In this document: positions 52,931-60,206 of the stretch, in pieces
Layout: every line of letters begins with the position of its first letter
How positions within the stretch are numbered: position 1 is the stretch's first letter
NCBI GenBank assembly: GCA_017936375.1
Contig: JAGBFR010000059.1
Coordinates: forward strand, 20,971 to 84,970
From: Clostridia bacterium
Lineage (GTDB): Bacteria; Bacillota; Clostridia; Christensenellales; Aristaeellaceae
Direction of reading: 5' to 3'
Length of the DNA: 64,000 nucleotides
Made by a program: the position numbers and the translations under genes
Notes under the pieces: model-generated
Seen by the model: only the letters and a program-made list of their open reading frames with translations
Database searches by the model: none
Told to the model about the DNA's origin: nothing

Positions 52931-53554
52931 TCAGTCCTCGATGATGCGCATATTGGAGAACGGGAATACCACCGCGCGCACATGGCCCTTGACCATCTTG
53001 CGCGGCAGCGCGCCGACCATCGGATGGCGGCTGTCCTTGGAATTGTTGCGGTTATCGCCGAGGACGAAGTAATGCCCGTCCTGCACCGTCAGCGGGCCAA
53101 AGTTGGTGCTGTTGGCCGTCATGTCGAAATCCTGCTCGACATATTCGCCGTTGACGTAGAGATCGCCGTTCCTCAGCTCAATCGTCTCGCCCGGCATGCC
53201 GATGACGCGCTTGACGCGGTACATGCCGTCATCCGTGTTGGGATAATGGCAGATGACGATGTCAAAGCGCTCGGGATCGCCAAGGAGATAGTCAAACTTC
53301 GTGGCGATCATGAAATCGCTGTCCGTCAGGGTATTGAGCATGGAGCTGCCGTCCACGCGCACCGGCTCAAAGATGAACGTGCGCACGACGAACGCCAGCG
53401 CCGCCGCGACGACAAAGACCATGATCCACTCGAAGATTTCCTGCTTGAGGGTCTTCTTTTCCTTCGGATTCTTCTGCTCCGGGCTCTTCTCCTCGCCGGC
53501 CTTCCGCTCCGCCTCGCCCTTCGCACCGAAGAGCTTCTTCTTGTTTTCTTCCAT
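52931..53554 (-). CDS. lepB: Signal peptidase I
   Basis: 207 residues. A charged Lys/Glu-rich N-terminus (about 1-37) precedes one TM (about 41-63). The catalytic Ser is in VDGSSMLNTL, the general-base Lys in YRVKRVIGMPGE, and GDNRNNSKDSR closes box E. It cleaves Sec/Tat signal peptides outside the membrane. The start at 53554 has GAGGCG eight bases upstream; DUF951 is 59 bases upstream in the same operon. Confidence 0.95.
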   Translation of the reverse strand: MEENKKKLFGAKGEAERKAGEEKSPEQKNPKEKKTLKQEIFEWIMVFVVAAALAFVVRTFIFEPVRVDGSSMLNTLTDSDFMIATKFDYLLGDPERFDIVICHYPNTDDGMYRVKRVIGMPGETIELRNGDLYVNGEYVEQDFDMTANSTNFGPLTVQDGHYFVLGDNRNNSKDSRHPMVGALPRKMVKGHVRAVVFPFSNMRIIED

Positions 53555-53613
53555 GGGACAAACGCCTCTTTTCTGTATTGATGCCAGCCGCCTGCGCAGA
53601 CGCGCCCGGCGGG

Positions 53614-53835
53614 TTATTCCTCTTCGTTCGTGCCGCGCACGGGCTCCTCGCTGTGGCCCACGACCTTCTTCATCCGCTTGGTGAAGTCGGCCCTGTCCAT
53701 CATGACGATGCGGCTGCAGCCGCAGCAGCGGATCTTGATATCCGCTCCGACGCGGATCACCGTCCATGTATCGCTCCCGCAGGGGTGCGTCTTGCGCATC
53801 TGCACGATATCGCCCAGCGCAAATTCCGTCGTCAT
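53614..53835 (-). CDS. DUF951 domain protein
   Basis: 73 residues. FALGDIVQMRKTHPCGSDTW then IKIRCCGCSRIVMM and DFTKRMKKV match DUF951, a small basic Firmicutes protein with a conserved CGS and CxGC pair (here CCGC), probably zinc-binding and possibly RNA-related. ATG at 53835 with GGGAGG seven bases upstream. Upstream are two tandem promoters, then the alarmone synthetase gene. Confidence 0.88.
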   Translation of the reverse strand: MTTEFALGDIVQMRKTHPCGSDTWTVIRVGADIKIRCCGCSRIVMMDRADFTKRMKKVVGHSEEPVRGTNEEE

Positions 53836-53911
53836 CTCAAAGCCTCCCACCCGCGCCGGACCTGCCCGGCGGCGGCGCATACTCCGCAGGCGCGCAGCCC
53901 GCTGTCGTCCT

Positions 53912-53940
53912 ATTATAACAGCAAGCCGCACGTTTTTCAA
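53912..53940 (-). promoter_or_regulatory. Promoter P2 of DUF951-lepB, overlapping a hairpin
   Basis: Minus strand: TTGAAA (53940-53935), 17-base spacer, TATAAT (53917-53912). The -35 is in the loop of GCCGCACG...CGTGCGGC (53925-53949). Confidence 0.6.
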
Positions 53941-53994
53941 GCGTGCGGCCGGAACGCCCCGCCCCGGAAACGGGCAGACCTCCGGCACGAGACT

Positions 53995-54024
53995 ATTATA
54001 GCCCTGCGCCGGAGGTTTTGTCAA
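53995..54024 (-). promoter_or_regulatory. Promoter P1 of DUF951-lepB
   Basis: Minus strand: TTGACA (54024-54019), 18-base spacer, TATAAT (54000-53995). Confidence 0.7.
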
Positions 54025-54047
54025 CTATATTTTGCATTTATTAAAGT

Positions 54048-54710
54048 TTAATTGTCATCATCGATCCTGTGGATGCGCTCGCGCAGGCGCATCATCTTTT
54101 CATCCGTGTTATGGATGATATCCGCGCATTCGCGCAGCTCGCGCATGATCTCCTCCGCGTCCCTCACCTTCTTCTTATACTGCATGTCGTGGTCGAGCGT
54201 CGCCCAGAAGTCCATGGCGATTGTGCGGATCTGGATCTCGCAGCGCACGGGGCGCACCACGTCGGAGAAATGCACGGGGATCTCGATGATCATGTGGTAG
54301 CTGCGGTAGCCGTTATCCTTCGGGCTCTTGATATAATCCTTGACGGTGATGATGCGCACATCCGTCTGCCGGGCGAGCATGCGCGCGATCTCATAGATAT
54401 CGTCGATATACGCGCAGAGCACGCGGATGCCCGCGATATCCGACAGGTGCTCCACCATATTGCCCACGGTGACCTCAAACCCCATCTTGCGCAGCTTTTT
54501 GGCGATGGAGGACGGCTTTTTCAGGCGGCTCTCGATGAACTCGATGGGATTGCGGCGATAGCGGACGGAGAGATCCTTGGAGAGCACCTCCAGCTTGGTG
54601 CGCATCTCCAGAATCGCGCAGTGATAGCGCAGCATGACCTCCTGATAGAGCGCCTCTTCCGCAAAGACATGCTCGCTGTCGGAGGGGATGATATCCGTAT
54701 CGATGGCCAT
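54048..54710 (-). CDS. Small alarmone synthetase (RelQ/YjbM-type GTP pyrophosphokinase)
   Basis: 220 residues. VEHLSDIAGIRVLCAYIDDIYEIA (two family motifs), DYIKSPKDNGYRSYHM and CEIQIRTIAMDFWATLDHDMQYK match the RelA/SpoT synthetase fold without HD, TGS or ACT domains. It makes (p)ppGpp from ATP and GDP/GTP. Two starts are possible: ATG 54710 with AGAGG close upstream, or ATG 54737; a further ATG at 54818 lies upstream of transcription start and is excluded. Confidence 0.93.
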   Translation of the reverse strand: MAIDTDIIPSDSEHVFAEEALYQEVMLRYHCAILEMRTKLEVLSKDLSVRYRRNPIEFIESRLKKPSSIAKKLRKMGFEVTVGNMVEHLSDIAGIRVLCAYIDDIYEIARMLARQTDVRIITVKDYIKSPKDNGYRSYHMIIEIPVHFSDVVRPVRCEIQIRTIAMDFWATLDHDMQYKKKVRDAEEIMRELRECADIIHNTDEKMMRLRERIHRIDDDN

Positions 54711-54798
54711 CGGGCCTCTTAATTCATTGTTTCTCATGGCAAACACCCGGTCCCGGCCGCGTTTTTCACAAAAGATCGGCCTGTTTTCTGTGTAATTT

Positions 54799-54827
54799 AT
54801 TATAACACGTTTTTTCATTTCTGTCTA
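54799..54827 (-). promoter_or_regulatory. Promoter of the small alarmone synthetase
   Basis: Minus strand: TAGACA (54827-54822), 17-base spacer, TATAAT (54804-54799). Confidence 0.7.
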
Positions 54828-54896
54828 CGGACAGTTTGAGTCGATCTCCCGGCAGTCAATTCACCTGCCGGAAAGCGGAAAATGCTGCATTTATTC

Positions 54897-54925
54897 TTGC
54901 CATTGCGGGCAGGATGGTGTATGAT
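54897..54925 (+). promoter_or_regulatory. Promoter of the DUF1858 gene
   Basis: Plus strand: TTGCCA (54897-54902), 17-base spacer, TATGAT (54920-54925). Confidence 0.65.
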
Positions 54926-54961
54926 AGTATCCGCAATGAAACAAGAAAGAAGGGTTTTCCC

Positions 54962-55162
54962 ATGATCACGCCCGATATGAGCATCGCCTCCGTGATGAGG
55001 CTGGATCCCGAGGTTGCGCCGGTCTTCATGTCCTTCGGCATGCACTGCCTCTACTGCCCGCACGCCTCCGCCGAGTCCCTCGCCGAGGCGAGCAAGGTGC
55101 ACGGCATTGACGTGAATGATCTCGTCAAGGCGCTCAACGCCTACTTCAACGGCAAGAAGTAA
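54962..55162 (+). CDS. DUF1858 domain protein
   Basis: 66 residues. MITPDMSIASVM and GMHCLYCPHASAESLAEAS are the DUF1858 pattern, with a CxxC pair (about 28-31). Such proteins occur beside hybrid-cluster proteins or as free small proteins and are probably metal or cluster-linked; their role is not established. The start at 54962 is the only ATG after the promoter; the RBS is weak (AAGAAGGG). Confidence 0.9.
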   Translation: MITPDMSIASVMRLDPEVAPVFMSFGMHCLYCPHASAESLAEASKVHGIDVNDLVKALNAYFNGKK

Positions 55163-55170
55163 TGAGAACG

Positions 55171-55192
55171 CCCCCGCTTCGGCGGGGGTTTT
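55171..55192 (+). terminator. Terminator of the DUF1858 gene
   Basis: CCCCCGC-TTCG-GCGGGGG stem (55171-55188) then TTTT. Stable UUCG tetraloop. Confidence 0.9.
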
Positions 55193-55199
55193 CTTATAG

Positions 55200-55366
55200 G
55201 GGTGCCCTGTTTGTCAGGGCGCGGCTGCAGCTTGGGCCGGGCGGGTGGGGCCTAACAAAGTCGCTGCGAAGCAGCGGGCTGCCCCCCATCGCGCTGCGGC
55301 GCGGGAACCTCATCCGTCATTGCCTCCGGCAATGCCACCTTCCCCTCGCAGGGGAAGGCTTTTGGG
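55200..55366 (+). repeat. Family D repeat followed by family A repeat
   Basis: D (55200-55292) with CCCTGTTTGTCAGGG and GCTGCGAAGCAGC hairpins; A (55303-55366) with hairpin CATTGCCTCCGGCAATG and CCTTCCCCTCGCAGGGGAAGG. Confidence 0.82.
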
Positions 55367-55441
55367 GCGCACCGCACTGGGAGGGCAAGCCCCAGCCCCT
55401 GTATAAGGACATGCCTTTCTGCTCAAAAAATTGTTATTTGT

Positions 55442-55672
55442 TCACTTCTCTTTGTGGAACAATTCAACCACCATCAAGATAATTCCAAGCACAATAAACA
55501 CAACAGAGAGGACAAACAGAAACATCAAATCCATCTCAATTACAGTTGACCATAATCTTCCAAGTTCAGTGTCCCAAGAGGTAACGAGATTATTGCCTGC
55601 GATAAAAACAATCGCCAAAGCCCAAATGCTGCCTATCAGGGAAAGAAATCCACCTATCACTGCTCTTTTCAT
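55442..55672 (-). CDS. Small AT-rich two-TM membrane protein
   Basis: 76 residues with TMs at about 5-26 and 48-70 and a KEK C-terminus. Codons are A/T-rich compared with neighbours. RBS GGGAGTG is seven bases upstream. No family is recognised. Like 36353-37120 it stands out in composition. Confidence 0.65.
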   Translation of the reverse strand: MKRAVIGGFLSLIGSIWALAIVFIAGNNLVTSWDTELGRLWSTVIEMDLMFLFVLSVVFIVLGIILMVVELFHKEK

Positions 55673-55821
55673 ACAATTACACTCCCTATCAAATTCTTAT
55701 TTTCCGATCCGTCCGCCTTATCTTACCATACCCACCCTCATCGCGCAAGAACGCGCTGCCCCTCAGCCCTTCTTTTAAGTTTTACCCGCGAAATCCGACC
55801 GTATTTTGGCAAGGATTGCTT

Positions 55822-55851
55822 TTGAAGCGCGGAAGCCATTTCCATTATAAT
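55822..55851 (+). promoter_or_regulatory. Promoter of the carD-type gene
   Basis: Plus strand: TTGAAG (55822-55827), 18-base spacer, TATAAT (55846-55851). Confidence 0.65.
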
Positions 55852-55864
55852 AATATCACAGTAA

Positions 55865-55905
55865 GCGGTCCGACAGCAAACCCCGTTCGGAGAGCCGCCT
55901 TTTTT
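55865..55905 (+). terminator. Intrinsic terminator inside the carD leader
   Basis: GCGG-TCCGA (55865-55873) pairs with TCGGA (55887-55891) and CCGC (55895-55898), followed by six T (55900-55905). It lies about 8 bases after the expected transcription start and 48 bases before the coding region, so expression would need read-through or an attenuation switch. Confidence 0.65.
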
Positions 55906-55952
55906 GCCTATCATGCCGTATCGTGCCGTGTGAATCCGGCAGGGAGGTTTTT

Positions 55953-56459
55953 ATGTTTGCCATCGGTGATACCGTGATGCACCCGTCCGAGGGCGTGTGC
56001 AATGTGGAGAATGTGACGCCCATGCGCTTTGCCGGCATGCCGCCGCGCGACTACTACGTCCTCAAGCCCGCAATGGAGAAGGCGTCCAATCTGGTCTACA
56101 TGCCCGTAGAGCGGGGCGACGCCGTGCTGCGCAGGCTGCTCTCAAGGCGGGACATCGTGGAGCTGATCGACAGGAGCAAGACCGTCGAGAACTTCTTTAT
56201 CGAGGACAGCCGCATGCGCAAGGACGCCTTCCAGAAGATCCTCTCCTCCTGCGACTACGCGCGCATCATCCGCATGATCGTCCTGCTTCACGAGGAGCGA
56301 GAGCGCCGCGTCGCCTCCGGCCGCAAGCCCTGCGCCTCCGACGAAGCGCTGCTCGCGCAGGCGGAGCGGCTGCTGCACCAGGAATTCTCCTATGTGCTGC
56401 ATATGAACCCGGAGGAGACCGTCGCTTTCATCCGCGAAGAACTGGAAAAGGCGGAGTAA
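55953..56459 (+). CDS. CarD/CdnL-type RNA-polymerase-binding regulator
   Basis: 168 residues. FAIGDTVMHPSEGVCNVENVT (about 2-22) begins a CarD/TRCF RNAP-interaction domain; the C-terminal ~100 residues are helical and charged (SRRDIVELIDRSKTVENFF, HEERERRVASGRK). These proteins bind the RNAP beta subunit and open promoter complexes. The start has GGGAGG seven bases upstream. Confidence 0.86.
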   Translation: MFAIGDTVMHPSEGVCNVENVTPMRFAGMPPRDYYVLKPAMEKASNLVYMPVERGDAVLRRLLSRRDIVELIDRSKTVENFFIEDSRMRKDAFQKILSSCDYARIIRMIVLLHEERERRVASGRKPCASDEALLAQAERLLHQEFSYVLHMNPEETVAFIREELEKAE

Positions 56460-56461
56460 GC

Positions 56462-56487
56462 GGGAGGAGCAGAGCCCCTCCCCTACA
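56462..56487 (+). repeat. Family E palindrome
   Basis: GGGAGGAGCAGAGCCCC...TACATT, three bases beyond the carD-type stop. Confidence 0.8.
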
Positions 56488-56504
56488 TTGATCCTAAGAA
56501 AGAG

Positions 56505-56532
56505 AACAGCACCCCATGCCCGGGGTGCTGTT
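56505..56532. terminator. Bidirectional terminator between carD-type gene and recA
   Basis: AACAGCACCCC (56505-56515) / GGGGTGCTGTT (56522-56532); followed by TTTGC (plus) or CTCTTTCTT (minus). Confidence 0.85.
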
Positions 56533-56559
56533 TGCATATGCGGTGAAACCGGGAGCCCA

Positions 56560-56585
56560 GGAGGGGCAGAGCCCCTCCCCTGCAT
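56560..56585 (+). repeat. Family E palindrome
   Basis: GGAGGGGCAGAGCCCCTCCC then CTGCA, 21 bases beyond the recA stop. Confidence 0.8.
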
Positions 56586-56605
56586 AGGTTTCGTCAATTG
56601 CGGGA

Positions 56606-57727
56606 TCACTCCTCGCTGCCCAGCAGCGGCAGATCCTCGAACTCGTCCTCGTCCTGACCCTGCGCGGCCTCCGGCGCCTCGGGCTCGTTCTTGCCCATCA
56701 TCTCGGCGCGGACGATCGCATCGATCTCGGCGGCGATGGCCGGATTCTCCTTGAGGAACTTGCGGGTATTCTCGCGGCCCTGACCGATGCGCTGGTCGCC
56801 GTAGGAGAACCACGCGCCGGACTTATGGATGATATCCAGCGCGACGGCGTTGTCAAGGAGGCTGCCCTCCTTGCTGATGCCCTCGCCGTAGAGGATATCA
56901 AACTCCGCCACGCGGAACGGCGGGGCGACCTTATTCTTCACAATCTTCGCCTTGGTGCGGTTGCCCACGACATTGGAGCCGTCCTTGAGCTGCTCGCCGC
57001 GGCGGATGTCGATGCGCACGGAGGCGTAGAACTTGAGCGCGCGGCCGCCCGGGGTGGTCTCCGGGTTGCCGTACATGACGCCGACCTTCTCGCGCAGCTG
57101 GTTGATGAAGATGCAGGTGCAGTTGGTCTTATTGACGATGCCGGTCAGCTTGCGCAGGGCCTGGCTCATCAGGCGGGCCTGCAGGCCGACGAAGGAATCG
57201 CCCATCTCGCCGTCGATCTCGGCCTTGGGCACGAGCGCGGCGACGGAGTCGATGACCACGACGTCCAGCGCGCCGGAGCGCACCAGCGCCTCGCAAATCT
57301 CCAGCGCCTGCTCGCCGGTATCCGGCTGGGAGACGTAGAGCTCGTCGACGTTGACGCCCAGCTTGCGGGCATAGACCGGGTCAAGCGCATGCTCCGCGTC
57401 GATGAACGCGGCCACGCCGCCCGCGCGCTGCGCCTCTGCGACGACATGCAGGGCGACGGTGGTCTTGCCGGAGGATTCCGGGCCGTAGATCTCCACCACG
57501 CGGCCGCGCGGCAGACCGCCCACGCCCAGCGCCATATCCAGATCCAGACAGCCGGTGGGGATCACCTGAATATCCTGCATGGCCTGCTCGCCCATGCGGA
57601 TGATCGAGCCCTTGCCGAACTGCTTCTCAATGCCGGCGAGCGCCATATCAAGCGCGCGCTTCTTCTCGCTGTTGATCGCCTCTGCGGCGGAGGCCTTGAC
57701 GGCCGTGTCCTTCTTTCTGGCTGCCAT
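56606..57727 (-). CDS. recA: Recombinase RecA
   Basis: 373 residues. Walker [10 protein letters not shown] (about 70-78), Walker [13 protein letters not shown], loop L2 region ([20 protein letters not shown]) and an acidic C-terminal tail ([14 protein letters not shown]) are all present. It forms filaments on ssDNA for recombination and LexA cleavage. RBS GAAGGAG. It follows cinA in the common Clostridia rimO-pgsA-cinA-recA order, with repeats A and E in the gap. Confidence 0.98.
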   Translation of the reverse strand: MAARKKDTAVKASAAEAINSEKKRALDMALAGIEKQFGKGSIIRMGEQAMQDIQVIPTGCLDLDMALGVGGLPRGRVVEIYGPESSGKTTVALHVVAEAQRAGGVAAFIDAEHALDPVYARKLGVNVDELYVSQPDTGEQALEICEALVRSGALDVVVIDSVAALVPKAEIDGEMGDSFVGLQARLMSQALRKLTGIVNKTNCTCIFINQLREKVGVMYGNPETTPGGRALKFYASVRIDIRRGEQLKDGSNVVGNRTKAKIVKNKVAPPFRVAEFDILYGEGISKEGSLLDNAVALDIIHKSGAWFSYGDQRIGQGRENTRKFLKENPAIAAEIDAIVRAEMMGKNEPEAPEAAQGQDEDEFEDLPLLGSEE

Positions 57728-57775
57728 GTTGGTGTTCTCCTTCTATGTTCAGTGTCTTATTGTATGCGAATATCC

Positions 57776-57801
57776 GGGAGGAGCAGAGCCCCTCCCCTAC
57801 A
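57776..57801 (+). repeat. Family E palindrome
   Basis: GGGAGGAGCAGAGCCCC...TACAAA in the cinA-recA gap. The rest of this gap (57802-57949) shows no recognisable gene or site. Confidence 0.8.
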
Positions 57802-57949
57802 AATGAGAAGGCTGATTAATCTCTGTCAAATTACTTACTTTTTGGGGAGCAGAGAAGGGGTGGTGGGGGCGATCGATAAGCCCCTGCCAAGTCGTTGAAG
57901 CTGAAAGCAACTTGCGGATGAAGCGCAGAGTTGTTACTCATGCACTTTC

Positions 57950-58020
57950 CGCCTGCGGGCGGGAACCTCATCCGTCATGCCTTCGGCATGCCACCTTCCC
58001 CTCTCAGGGGAAGGCTTTGG
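57950..58020 (+). repeat. Family A repeat (single)
   Basis: CCGCCTGCGGGCGGG lead, hairpin CATGCCTTCGGCATG, CCTTCCCCTCTCAGGGGAAGG; ends three bases before the cinA stop codon. Confidence 0.85.
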
Positions 58021-58023
58021 GGG

Positions 58024-59271
58024 CTACGAATGCCTCAGCGCCGAGCGCCGCACCATATCCAGCGCGCGCAGCGCGGCGGTGGAGCGGATGCGCTCGCGCG
58101 AGCCGCGCAGATTGAGCCGCTCGACGACAACGCCGAATCGATCCGCGCAGGCGACGTACACCAGCCCGACGGGCTTATCCTTCGTGCCGCCGCCCGGGCC
58201 GGCAATGCCCGTGGTCGCGACGGCGACGTCCGCGCCGCTGCGCTCCCTCATGCCCTGCGCCATCTCCCGCGCGGTCTCCTCGCTCACGGCGCCATGCGCC
58301 GCCAGCGTCTCGGGCTGCACGCCGCAGTACTTCACCTTCGCCTCGTTGGCATAGGTCACATGCGCCTCATGCAGCGCGGCGGAAATGCCGGGGTAATTGA
58401 CCAGCCGCGCGGCGACAAGGCCGCCGGTGCAGCTCTCCGCCGTGGCAACGGTCAAGCCGCGCTCCACGAGCGCCTGCCCGGCGATCTCCTCCATGGAGCC
58501 CTCGGCAGTATCCAGCTCGGCATAGACCGCCTCGCCCAGCAGGTCTTTGATGGCGTCCGCCACGGGGCGGATCTTATCAAGCGCGGCCTGCTCGGTGTCA
58601 GCCTTTGCCGTCACGCGCAGCTGGCACTCGCCCGTCTGGCAATAGGGCGCGACGGTCACGTCGCCCTCCCCTTCAATCCACTTGGCGCACAGCTGCGCGA
58701 CGTGGGACTCGCCCAGGCCGTAGATGCGCAGATAGCGCGAGGCGATGCAGCCGCCCATACGCGCGGCGAGGGGCTGATACACCTGCCGCTCGAACATATC
58801 CTGCATCTCATGCGGCGGGCCGGGGAGCTGGATGACGGTCTTGCCATCCTTGACGACCATACAGCCCGGCGCAGTGCCGCAGGCATTGGGCAGAATGCGC
58901 GCGCCCTCGGCGAACATCGCCTGACGGCGGTTATTCTCCGGGCACTCGCGGCCAAGCTTGGCAAAATACGCGCGGATCGCCGACCAGCTCTCCTCGTCGA
59001 AAGCCATCGGAAGACCCAGCAGCTGCGCGGCGATCTCCTTTGAGATGTCATCCTGCGTCGGCCCGAGGCCGCCGGTGGTGATGACGATATCGCTGCGGGA
59101 GAGCGCGAGGGCGAGCGTATCGCGCATGCGCTGCGGATTATCGCCCACGGTCGTATGGTAATAGACCGAGATCCCGAGGCTCTGCAGCCGGCGGGACAGG
59201 TACTGCGCGTCGGTATTGACGATCTGCCCCATGAGCAGCTCCGTGCCGATGGCGACGATCTCAGCGATCAT
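58024..59271 (-). CDS. cinA: CinA: competence/damage-inducible protein with nicotinamide mononucleotide deamidase domain
   Basis: 415 residues. The N-terminal MoCF-like domain (IVAIGTELLMGQIVNTDAQYLS, then TTGGLGPTQDD) spans about 1-170; the C-terminal PncC deamidase domain has TVATAESCTGGLVAARL and STGIAGPGG-type TTGIAGPGGG. It likely hydrolyses ADP-ribose and deamidates NMN. The start at 59271 has AGGAGG five bases upstream. Confidence 0.95.
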   Translation of the reverse strand: MIAEIVAIGTELLMGQIVNTDAQYLSRRLQSLGISVYYHTTVGDNPQRMRDTLALALSRSDIVITTGGLGPTQDDISKEIAAQLLGLPMAFDEESWSAIRAYFAKLGRECPENNRRQAMFAEGARILPNACGTAPGCMVVKDGKTVIQLPGPPHEMQDMFERQVYQPLAARMGGCIASRYLRIYGLGESHVAQLCAKWIEGEGDVTVAPYCQTGECQLRVTAKADTEQAALDKIRPVADAIKDLLGEAVYAELDTAEGSMEEIAGQALVERGLTVATAESCTGGLVAARLVNYPGISAALHEAHVTYANEAKVKYCGVQPETLAAHGAVSEETAREMAQGMRERSGADVAVATTGIAGPGGGTKDKPVGLVYVACADRFGVVVERLNLRGSRERIRSTAALRALDMVRRSALRHS

Positions 59272-59299
59272 GGGAACCTCCTGTAAACCAATCTTTTTA

Positions 59300-59357
59300 A
59301 GAACGCGAAAGCAGCTTGGGCGGGCGGGTGGGGCGCGGAAAAGATGTAACCCTGTAT
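59300..59357 (+). repeat. Family D repeat (partial)
   Basis: GAACGCGAAAGCAGCTTGGGC, GGCGGGTGGGGCG, GTAACCCTG words. The 386-bp gap 59272-59657 holds D and B+C only. Confidence 0.65.
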
Positions 59358-59397
59358 ATCGAATGACCAAGCTCTATTGATATATACAGCACAGCGC

Positions 59398-59646
59398 CCG
59401 CAATCTCCCTCAGTCTGCCTCCGGCAGACAGCTCCCTCCCGGAGGGAGCCTTGAAATAAACAGTATTTGCAAATCAGCGACGCTGATCCTCAAAGCTGTA
59501 CGCGATCAGCCTCCCTCCGGGAGGCACCGGAGCTGAGCGCGTCCAGTGGACGCATCTGGCGAAGCAGAGCGTGGGGAATCGCAAGGAGCGCTTGCGCGAC
59601 TATGCGAGTTCCCCGGAATGCTGGCACGGCAACGCCGTGACGGAGG
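59398..59646. repeat. Family B composite repeat carrying a family C element
   Basis: Left B: ATCTCCCTCAGTC, hairpin CTGCCTCCGGCAG, AGCTCCCTCCCGGAGG; core with GCAAATCAGC; right B: CCTCCCTCCGGGAGG, interrupted by C (59523-59617), then the hairpin CACGGCAACGCCGTG and GACGGAGGGAG. Same C/B junctions as at 41277-41370. Confidence 0.78.
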
Positions 59647-59657
59647 GAGACGCCGCC

Positions 59658-60206
59658 TTACTTTGCGCCGCCAAGGACAGCGCGATTCTGCCAGACATAC
59701 TCCACCATGGAGTAGAGCGTCAGCGCAGCGGCAGCGAGGACGAGCAGATTCGTGATCACCGGCACGCCGGGCAGCACCGTCAGCCAGATGGCCAGCGCCA
59801 TCTGCAGCACGGTCTTGATCTTGCCGCTCATGCCGGCGGCGATGACATGGCCCTGCTCCACCGCGCAAAGGCGCAGACCGGAGACCACAAACTCGCGGCC
59901 GATGAAGATGATGCAGGCCCACGCATTCAGGCGGCCCATGGCGCAGAGCATGATGAACGCGGTGTGCGTGAGCATCTTGTCGGCGATGGGGTCCATGAAC
60001 TTGCCGAAGTTGGTGATGAGGTTATACTTGCGGGCGATCTTGCCGTCCGCCATATCCGTCAGCGACGCGACGACGAACACGACCAGCGCCAGCCAGTCAA
60101 GCCCGCCGGCGAGCAGCAGCAGATACACCGGCACCAGCGCGATGCGCAGGAGCGTCAGCTTATTGGGCAGGTTGAGGGACAGAATGGAATCGAGCACCTT
60201 TTTCAT
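59658..60206 (-). CDS. pgsA: CDP-diacylglycerol-glycerol-3-phosphate 3-phosphatidyltransferase
   Basis: 182 residues with five to six TMs. The CDP-alcohol phosphotransferase signature DG(x2)AR(x8)G(x3)D(x3)D is seen as DGKIARKYN...GKFMDPIAD (about 55-80). It makes phosphatidylglycerol phosphate in the membrane. The ATG overlaps the rimO stop (ATGA). Confidence 0.96.
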   Translation of the reverse strand: MKKVLDSILSLNLPNKLTLLRIALVPVYLLLLAGGLDWLALVVFVVASLTDMADGKIARKYNLITNFGKFMDPIADKMLTHTAFIMLCAMGRLNAWACIIFIGREFVVSGLRLCAVEQGHVIAAGMSGKIKTVLQMALAIWLTVLPGVPVITNLLVLAAAALTLYSMVEYVWQNRAVLGGAK

